Source of the DNA: JAKFDK01 sp036676195
GTDB taxonomy: Bacteria; Bacillota; Sulfobacillia; Symbiobacteriales; ZC4RG38
NCBI GenBank assembly: GCA_036676195.1
Contig: JAKFDK010000096.1
Location: 1-10,568 of the forward strand
Direction: 5' to 3'
DNA: 10,568 nt
The translations under genes and the position numbers were made by a program. Below are positions 6,383 to 10,568 of this stretch, piece by piece (positions within the stretch are counted from its first letter, which is position 1; the number at the start of each line of letters is the position of its first letter). A model generated the notes under the pieces. That model saw only the letters and a list, made by a program, of their open reading frames with translations. It was not told the origin of the DNA and did not search any database.

Positions 6383-8029
6383 GTGAGGTCACAGCCTGGA
6401 GGTAACAGGTCACGGTCTGCACGGCTATGGGTGTTTGTGCTTTGTCTGGTCGTTGCCCTCCCGCTGTCTGGTCTGGCCCAGGCGGCTGAGGCCACCGTCA
6501 TCTGGAAGCCCCCGGTGACCGGGCGGCTCAAGCCGGATAACGGGATCAGCATCAGCCAGAACGGTTTCGTGTCCATGGAAGAAAGCGATGTCATCATGCA
6601 GGACAAGCTGCTTGTTGCCATCAACGGCGCCGGGATTCAGCAATTGAAGGTTGACTACGGCACGCTGCGCAAGGTGCCCACCGACGGTTATTCCGACGAG
6701 GTCGCCATTGCGGTGCCCGACGGCGTGTATGTCATCCGTAACGCCGCCGGCCAGTATGCCAAACTCTGCCTGTGTGGCACCTACTACATGGGCATGTCCG
6801 GCGATGTGACCTTTACCGAGATCGGCACCACCCTGACGGTACAGTCGGCCGTATCTGGCGGCGGGTCCACACCGCAGCCTCAGCCGACGCCGATCACGCC
6901 GACGCCGATCACACCGCAGCCTCAGCCGACGCCGATCACGCCGACGCCGATCACGCCCGTGCCCGCACCAGGGGTGCTGACGGCCACTGCCCGGGATGGG
7001 CAGGTTGTCCTGAGCTGGGCAGCGTTTGCCACGCCGAACCAGGGCTACTATGTGTTCAAGGGCACCGCTCCCGGCAGCTACGGCCCGCCCCTGAGCGATT
7101 TCCCCGCGCCCGACCTGACGTACACCGACGCCGACGTGCAGGTGGGCACGACCTATTACTACACGGTCAAGGCCTATAACGACGGCAGCTACCTGCAAAC
7201 GACCAACGAGGCATCGGTGCAGGTATCCGCCCCGGCGGTATCCAGCCGGGTAGTCAAACTGCAGGTGGACAATGCAACGGCGGAAGTGAATGGCAGCCAG
7301 GTGACCCTGGACGTGCCGCCGCAACTGATGAGCGGGCGCACCATGGTGCCGCTGCGCTTCGTGGCAGAGGCCCTGGGGTCTGCGCTGGACTGGAACGGCA
7401 ACGAGCGGAAGATTACCCTCACCACCGCCGAGCACCGGATTGTCCTTTGGGTGGACAACAAGCAGGCCCAGGTCGACGGCGTGAGCACCACCCTGGATGT
7501 GCCGCCGACCGTAATTAACGGCCGCACGCTGGTGCCCCTGCGTTTTGCCGGTGAAAACCTGGGCGCCACGCTGAAGTGGAACCCCAGTGACAAGTCCATC
7601 GTACTGACCGCCACCGGCGGCGGCGACTACACACCGGACCCGGCACCGGTTGACCCCGGCCCGCCGCCAGTCGATCCCGGTCCGCCGCCGGTCGATCCCG
7701 GCCCGCCGCCGGTTGACCCCGGCCCGCCGCCGGTTGACCCCGGTCCAGCCCCAATCGGCGGGGATACCGCCAGTTGGGCGGGGGACTGGCGCTGCATGAG
7801 CTTCGCCGGAGCCTTCTGCCCGGTGGGCTGGAACATGATGCTGAATGCGGACGGCACCTTCTCCTGGGGACCGGGCAGCGGGACGTTCCAGGTCTCCGGC
7901 AACATGGCCACCTTCTCCGACACAGCCGCCTTCCTGGGGCCGGCGGAAATGATTGAACCCGGCAAGTTCACCTTCTACTACACTTCCGACGGTTTCCAGA
8001 TGTACGTGCTGTACGCCAAAGCAGATTAA
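6383..8029 (+). CDS. Secreted stalk-domain (copper amine oxidase N-terminal-like) protein with FnIII and unknown C-terminal domain
   Basis: This 548-residue exported protein starts at a GTG with GGGAGG (6369-6374) eight bases upstream; no in-frame ATG lies nearby. The signal peptide is long, with an Arg-rich n-region, a hydrophobic core at about 15-30 and probable cleavage after AQA (32-34). Domains: an unassigned N-terminal domain (about 36-155, with CLCGTYYMG); a TPQPQPTPITPTPI repeat linker (163-194); a fibronectin type III-like domain (about 195-283, with TYTDADVQVGTTYYYTVKAYN); a PF07833-type stalk domain with two subrepeats (about 289-410; MVPLRFVAEALGSALDW and LVPLRFAGENLGATLKW); a VDPGPPP repeat linker (423-457); and a compact C-terminal domain (about 462-548) rich in aromatic residues, with two Cys (471 and 479). 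PF07833 has no catalytic amine-oxidase residues, so this is a structural or binding protein of the surface or exterior. Function is unknown. It is transcribed away from the damaged glycosidase gene, whose stalk domain is related. Confidence 0.9.
   Translation: MRSQPGGNRSRSARLWVFVLCLVVALPLSGLAQAAEATVIWKPPVTGRLKPDNGISISQNGFVSMEESDVIMQDKLLVAINGAGIQQLKVDYGTLRKVPTDGYSDEVAIAVPDGVYVIRNAAGQYAKLCLCGTYYMGMSGDVTFTEIGTTLTVQSAVSGGGSTPQPQPTPITPTPITPQPQPTPITPTPITPVPAPGVLTATARDGQVVLSWAAFATPNQGYYVFKGTAPGSYGPPLSDFPAPDLTYTDADVQVGTTYYYTVKAYNDGSYLQTTNEASVQVSAPAVSSRVVKLQVDNATAEVNGSQVTLDVPPQLMSGRTMVPLRFVAEALGSALDWNGNERKITLTTAEHRIVLWVDNKQAQVDGVSTTLDVPPTVINGRTLVPLRFAGENLGATLKWNPSDKSIVLTATGGGDYTPDPAPVDPGPPPVDPGPPPVDPGPPPVDPGPPPVDPGPAPIGGDTASWAGDWRCMSFAGAFCPVGWNMMLNADGTFSWGPGSGTFQVSGNMATFSDTAAFLGPAEMIEPGKFTFYYTSDGFQMYVLYAKAD
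6871..6954 (+). repeat. Two near-identical 42-base tandem repeats (Pro/Thr linker)
   Basis: ACCGCAGCCTCAGCC begins at 6871 and again at 6913, giving a 42-base period that encodes TPQPQPTPITPTPI twice. Within each unit, ACGCCGATC-type 12-base subrepeats recur. The tract joins the N-terminal domain to the fibronectin-like domain. Near-identity at the DNA level suggests recent duplication or ongoing length change. Confidence 0.85.
7649..7753 (+). repeat. Five 21-base tandem repeats encoding VDPGPPP
   Basis: The units start at 7649, 7670, 7691, 7712 and 7733. Four encode VDPGPPP and the last reads VDPGPAP. Synonymous differences (GTTGAC or GTCGAT) show that the copies have begun to diverge. This is a rigid, extended Pro linker between the stalk domain and the C-terminal domain, in a position typical of wall-spanning spacers. 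Confidence 0.85.
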
Positions 8030-8036
8030 GCAGTGC

Positions 8037-8065
8037 CAGCCCTGGGGTCAGTCACCCCGGGGCTG
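8037..8065 (+). other. GC-rich stem-loop after the stalk-protein gene
   Basis: CAGCCCTGGGG (8037-8047) pairs with CCCCGGGGCTG (8055-8065) over 11 pairs, one of them G-U, with a 7-base loop. It begins seven bases past the stop. No T run follows (the next bases are CCCCATCTG), so it is not a standard intrinsic terminator. It could protect the 3' end of the upstream message, pause polymerase, or terminate weakly. Confidence 0.55.
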
Positions 8066-8086
8066 CCCCATCTGTCCCGACACCAG

Positions 8087-8104
8087 GGGCAGTCCAGACT
8101 GCCC
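8087..8104 (+). promoter_or_regulatory. Small hairpin just upstream of the acyl-CoA synthetase ribosome site
   Basis: GGGCAGT (8087-8093) and ACTGCCC (8098-8104) form a perfect 7-pair stem with a CCAG loop. It ends four bases before the ribosome site GGGGAG (8108-8113). In this position it could affect ribosome access to the next gene. This is inferred from sequence complementarity only. Confidence 0.4.
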
Positions 8105-8124
8105 AGAGGGGAGAGACCAACCAC

Positions 8125-9594
8125 ATGAACATTGCCGATGCCGTGGTCCGTGCGGCCCGGCACTTCCCGGACCACCCGGCCATCATCGCCCCGGACCGGA
8201 ACCTGACGTATGCCGAGCTGGACCACCTGACGGCCCGGGTGGCCGGCGGATTGGCGGCGGCCGGCGTGGTCCCCGGGGAGCGGGTGGCCATCTACCTGCC
8301 TAACGGAGCCGCCTTTGTGGTGGCTTATCTGGCAACGCTGCGGGCGGGGGCGGCGGCTGTTTCCGTCAGTCCCATGGCCAAGGCCGGGGAATTGCAGCAC
8401 CTGCTGGCCGACTCGGGCGCCACGGTGATTTTCACGGCGCCGACCCTGGTGGCGGAGCTGGAAGTAGTGCGTCCGGATCTGCCGGCGCTGCGGCGGGTGG
8501 TGGCAGGCTGGCCGGAACTGGACGCCCTGGCGGCGGCCGGTGCACCCCTGGCGCCTCTGGACCTGCCCAGGGAGCATCCGGCGGCGCTGCTGTATACCTC
8601 GGGCACGACCGGATTCCCCAAGGGGGCTGTCCTTTCCCACGCCGCCACGGTACTGAATATAATGGCAGCCCAGTTTTGCAGCCGCACCACGCCCGCCGAC
8701 CGGCTGCTGTGCTTTGTGCCCCTCAGCCACTGTTTCGGCCAGAATTTTGTCCTGAACAACGCCCTGCTGGCAGGTGCCACCCTGGTGATCCAGGAGCGGT
8801 TCGACCCGGCGACCGTGTGGTCGGCGGTCACCGCACAGGCGATCACCATGCTCTTCGGCGTGCCCACCGCTTTCCGGGCTCTGCTGGGCGCCGTCCCTGA
8901 GCCGGAGCGGCTCGCCGGGCTGCGTTTTGTTTTCAATGGCGCCGACACCGCACCGCCGGAACTGTCGCAGGCATGGGCGCAAGCGACCGGTTTGACCCTG
9001 AGCCAGGGCTACGGGCTGACCGAGGCCGGTCCGTTTGTTTCCTTCAACCACTTGCACCGCTACAAGCCAGGCAGCCTGGGGGCACCGGTGCCGGGCATTG
9101 AAATGCAGGTGGTAAATGAGTCCGGGCGGCCGCTGCCGCCGGGCGAACCCGGTGAACTGCGGGTCCGGGGTCCGTCCTTGCTGTCCGGCTACTGGCGCAA
9201 CCCCGAGGCGACGGCCAGTGTCCTGCGGGACGGCTGGCTGTACACCGGTGACGTGGCGTGCATGGACGCCGACGGGGATTTTTTCCTGGTGGACCGGGTC
9301 AAGGACATGATCAACATGTCCGGGTTCAAGATCTACCCCCGGGAGGTCGAGGCGGTCCTGGCCACCCACCCCGGTGTGGCTGACTGCGCCGTGGTAGGGG
9401 TACCGGATGCGGAAAAAGGCGAGATTGCCCGCGCCCTGATCGTGTGGCGCGGCGGCGACGCCATGGCACCGGAGTTGCTGCGGGAGTGGCTGCGGGCGCG
9501 GCTGGCGGCTTACAAGGTTCCGGTTCGATATGAAGCGGTAGACCTGATTCCCCGCGGGCCAACCGGCAAGATCCTGAAGAAACTGCTGCGATAA
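8125..9594 (+). CDS. AMP-forming acyl-CoA synthetase (class I adenylate-forming enzyme)
   Basis: This enzyme is predicted to activate a carboxylic acid with ATP to an acyl-AMP and transfer it to CoA in the cytoplasm. At 489 residues it is complete but at the short end for the family. Core motifs seen: A3 P-loop YTSGTTGFPKG (157-167); PLSHCFGQ (199-206); A5 QGYGLTEAGP (294-303); A7 YTGD (373-376); A8 hinge VDRVKDMINMSGFKIYP (389-405); and A10 PTGKILKK with the catalytic Lys482. All the key residues are present, so it should be active. The pattern best fits medium- or long-chain fatty acyl-CoA or related acyl-CoA ligases, and the substrate cannot be read from sequence alone. The ATG at 8125 follows GGGGAG (8108-8113). 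The neighbours do not define a pathway; the next gene follows after 22 bases. No signal peptide or added carrier or reductase domain is present. Confidence 0.93.
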   Translation: MNIADAVVRAARHFPDHPAIIAPDRNLTYAELDHLTARVAGGLAAAGVVPGERVAIYLPNGAAFVVAYLATLRAGAAAVSVSPMAKAGELQHLLADSGATVIFTAPTLVAELEVVRPDLPALRRVVAGWPELDALAAAGAPLAPLDLPREHPAALLYTSGTTGFPKGAVLSHAATVLNIMAAQFCSRTTPADRLLCFVPLSHCFGQNFVLNNALLAGATLVIQERFDPATVWSAVTAQAITMLFGVPTAFRALLGAVPEPERLAGLRFVFNGADTAPPELSQAWAQATGLTLSQGYGLTEAGPFVSFNHLHRYKPGSLGAPVPGIEMQVVNESGRPLPPGEPGELRVRGPSLLSGYWRNPEATASVLRDGWLYTGDVACMDADGDFFLVDRVKDMINMSGFKIYPREVEAVLATHPGVADCAVVGVPDAEKGEIARALIVWRGGDAMAPELLREWLRARLAAYKVPVRYEAVDLIPRGPTGKILKKLLR

Positions 9595-9616
9595 TGCTGC
9601 TAGGGGTAAGACATCG

Positions 9617-10339
9617 ATGCAGAACCAGCTTTCCAAATGGATTCGGGGCACCTGGGTGGCCCTGGTTCTGTCGGTGGTGGTGCCGCTTCTGTTGCAGATG
9701 GCCGGCGTTGACCCTGTTGCCATCTGGATCATCGGCGGGGTAGTAGCCCTTTGTTGCGTGATTATGCTGCCAATTTTAGCCCATACGGCCCGCAAGTACG
9801 GACGGGCGGTCCAGGAACTGCTGGCCGGGGGCTATCTGGCGCACTGGCAATACGACGCCGACGAATGGTATGGGTTCGCCGAGGCCGAGTGGCTGCGCAC
9901 CCGCCGGGAGGTACGCCGCCTGCCCCTGGAGTTCACCGGGGCCGGCCTGATCATTGGCGTGTTGGGCGGATTGTTCGGGGGGGAATGGTTGGGTACCTTG
10001 CTGGTAGCCGGCGGTGGCGGGCTGTTCATTGGTCTGGTGGTGGCGCCGTTGATGTATCTGGGCGGCCGCCACCTCTACCGCCGGCGGATGCAGGAGATGG
10101 GAGACGCCTATATCGGTTCCCGGGGCGTGTACATGGGCGGCCAGTATTACACCTGGGATGGCATGGGTCTTTCACTCCAGCAGGTTGAAGTAAAGCCGGG
10201 TGACCCGCCGGTGCTGCAGTTTACCATTGGTATGCACACACACCAGGGCTCCAGCGCCCAGGAGGTCCGGGTGGCCATTCCCGGCGGCCATGAGGCCGAG
10301 GCCGAGGAACTGGCCCGGCGGTTTTCCTTTACTACGTAG
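9617..10339 (+). CDS. Unknown membrane protein with two helical hairpins and a possible PH-like tail
   Basis: I do not recognise this 240-residue protein. It has four likely membrane helices in two pairs (about 12-29 with 34-55, and 105-122 with 126-147). The loop between the pairs (56-104) is hydrophilic and charged, with the distinctive stretch LLAGGYLAHWQYDADEW followed by an Arg-rich segment. After the last helix comes a basic RRR cluster (155-157) and a soluble tail of about 80 residues whose strand pattern (GVYMGGQYYTW, VLQFTIGMH, VRVAIPGGHEAEAEELARRF) resembles bacterial PH-like or YcxB-like tails. That resemblance is from pattern only. The ATG at 9617 has a modest AGGGGT site (9602-9607). 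The gap of 22 bases from the acyl-CoA synthetase suggests one transcript, but no functional link is evident. Confidence 0.82.
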   Translation: MQNQLSKWIRGTWVALVLSVVVPLLLQMAGVDPVAIWIIGGVVALCCVIMLPILAHTARKYGRAVQELLAGGYLAHWQYDADEWYGFAEAEWLRTRREVRRLPLEFTGAGLIIGVLGGLFGGEWLGTLLVAGGGGLFIGLVVAPLMYLGGRHLYRRRMQEMGDAYIGSRGVYMGGQYYTWDGMGLSLQQVEVKPGDPPVLQFTIGMHTHQGSSAQEVRVAIPGGHEAEAEELARRFSFTT

Positions 10340-10340
10340 G

Positions 10341-10362
10341 TTGGGGCCCCCTGTTATTTTTT
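10341..10362 (+). terminator. Weak terminator-like sequence after the membrane-protein gene
   Basis: A GGGGCCCC palindrome (10344-10351) is followed shortly by TTATTTTTT (10354-10362), directly after the stop codon. The palindrome leaves no room for a loop, so a stable hairpin would need to open some of its own pairs. The T run is good and the stem is doubtful. Confidence 0.3.
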
Positions 10363-10372
10363 GGCTCTACCG

Positions 10373-10408
10373 TGAAAATGCTGTGGATAACTATCGTCTG
10401 CATTTTCA
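10373..10408. repeat. Inverted repeat enclosing a perfect DnaA-box sequence
   Basis: TGAAAATGC (10373-10381) is mirrored by GCATTTTCA (10400-10408), giving a 9-base stem around an 18-base loop. The loop starts with TGTGGATAA (10382-10390), the complement of the consensus DnaA box TTATCCACA. No second close box was seen nearby. It lies in the non-coding stretch after the last supported gene. Confidence 0.6.
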
Positions 10409-10568
10409 TGCTGCCGTGGTGCCGGCTCCCGGCATGGCCGTCTGATCGCAACAACGGGTGCTCGCAAGGCGTTCTGGTCTCCACCAAGTACGCGCTGCCC
10501 GGAATATCAGCGATTCAGGTGCTGGGTCGCTACGGCCCCCCGCTGCGCGAATGCTGCCCTTTGAGGTT

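Noticed and set aside
6383..8029. Copper amine oxidase activity for the stalk-domain protein.
   Set aside because: Only the small N-terminal-like PF07833 domain is present. The catalytic domain with the topaquinone Tyr and copper-binding His residues is absent.
8026..9795. Minus-strand open frame of 589 codons covering the acyl-CoA synthetase.
   Set aside because: The opposite strand has every adenylate-forming enzyme motif in order; the antisense translation is Gln/Arg/His-rich and matches nothing.
10372..10568. Plus-strand frame open from GTG 10372 or ATG 10378 to the window end, beginning with a short hydrophobic stretch (MLWITIVCIFML).
   Set aside because: There is no ribosome site, the start lies within the inverted repeat, and the later translation is unremarkable. 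It could be the 5' end of a small secreted protein gene, but only sequence beyond the window could show that.
1..10568. CRISPR array, transposase, integrase, toxin-antitoxin or defence cluster.
   Set aside because: No regularly spaced repeats apart from protein-coding Pro-linker repeats, no tRNA-like or attachment sequences, and no recombinase or nuclease motifs were found on either strand.

Overview
The window looks like a chromosomal stretch of a GC-rich, Gram-positive Bacillota (Firmicutes). The clues are an S-layer-homology (SLH) protein, two secreted proteins with copper-amine-oxidase-like 'stalk' domains (PF07833 type), an SdpR/SdpI-type repressor and immunity pair, strong GGGAGG-type ribosome sites, and high G+C at third codon positions. 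A Symbiobacterium-like or related thermophilic lineage would fit, but that is inference and no taxonomic marker gene is present.

Layout: (1) bases 1-1924 (+) hold the 3' part of a large SLH-anchored surface protein, closed by a strong terminator at 1968-2000. (2) Bases 2001-2229 have no recognisable gene; at 2230-2412 (+) lies a 60-codon remnant of a type I signal peptidase that keeps the catalytic Ser motif and lacks everything after it. (3) 2534-3484 (+) is a compact sdpR-sdpI operon with its own promoter, ended by a bidirectional terminator (3496-3526) shared with the convergent gene. (4) 3537-6067 (-) is a large secreted multidomain carbohydrate-active protein (signal peptide, stalk domain, beta-propeller, Lys/Pro linker, clan GH-A-like TIM barrel). 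As written it carries two lesions: a TAA at codon 8 and a one-base frameshift near 5666. (5) A 315-base divergent intergenic region (6068-6382) follows. (6) 6383-8029 (+) is a second secreted stalk-domain protein, with a fibronectin-III-like domain, two proline-rich repeat tracts and an unknown C-terminal domain. (7) 8125-9594 (+) is an AMP-forming acyl-CoA synthetase, and 9617-10339 (+) is an unknown four-helix membrane protein with a possible PH-like tail. (8) 10340-10568 has no supported gene but contains a perfect DnaA-box sequence inside an inverted repeat.

The window is mainly about the cell surface: an S-layer-type protein, two exported stalk-domain proteins made divergently, and a membrane immunity protein with its repressor. 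The acyl-CoA synthetase and the last membrane protein are on the same strand as the second stalk protein, with short gaps (95 and 22 bases), so co-transcription is possible, but they share no obvious pathway. I see no CRISPR array, transposase, tRNA, rRNA or clear new defence system. The observations most worth checking are the doubly damaged glycosidase fusion, the orphan sdpRI pair beside a signal-peptidase stump, the two hairpins before the acyl-CoA synthetase, and the DnaA box.
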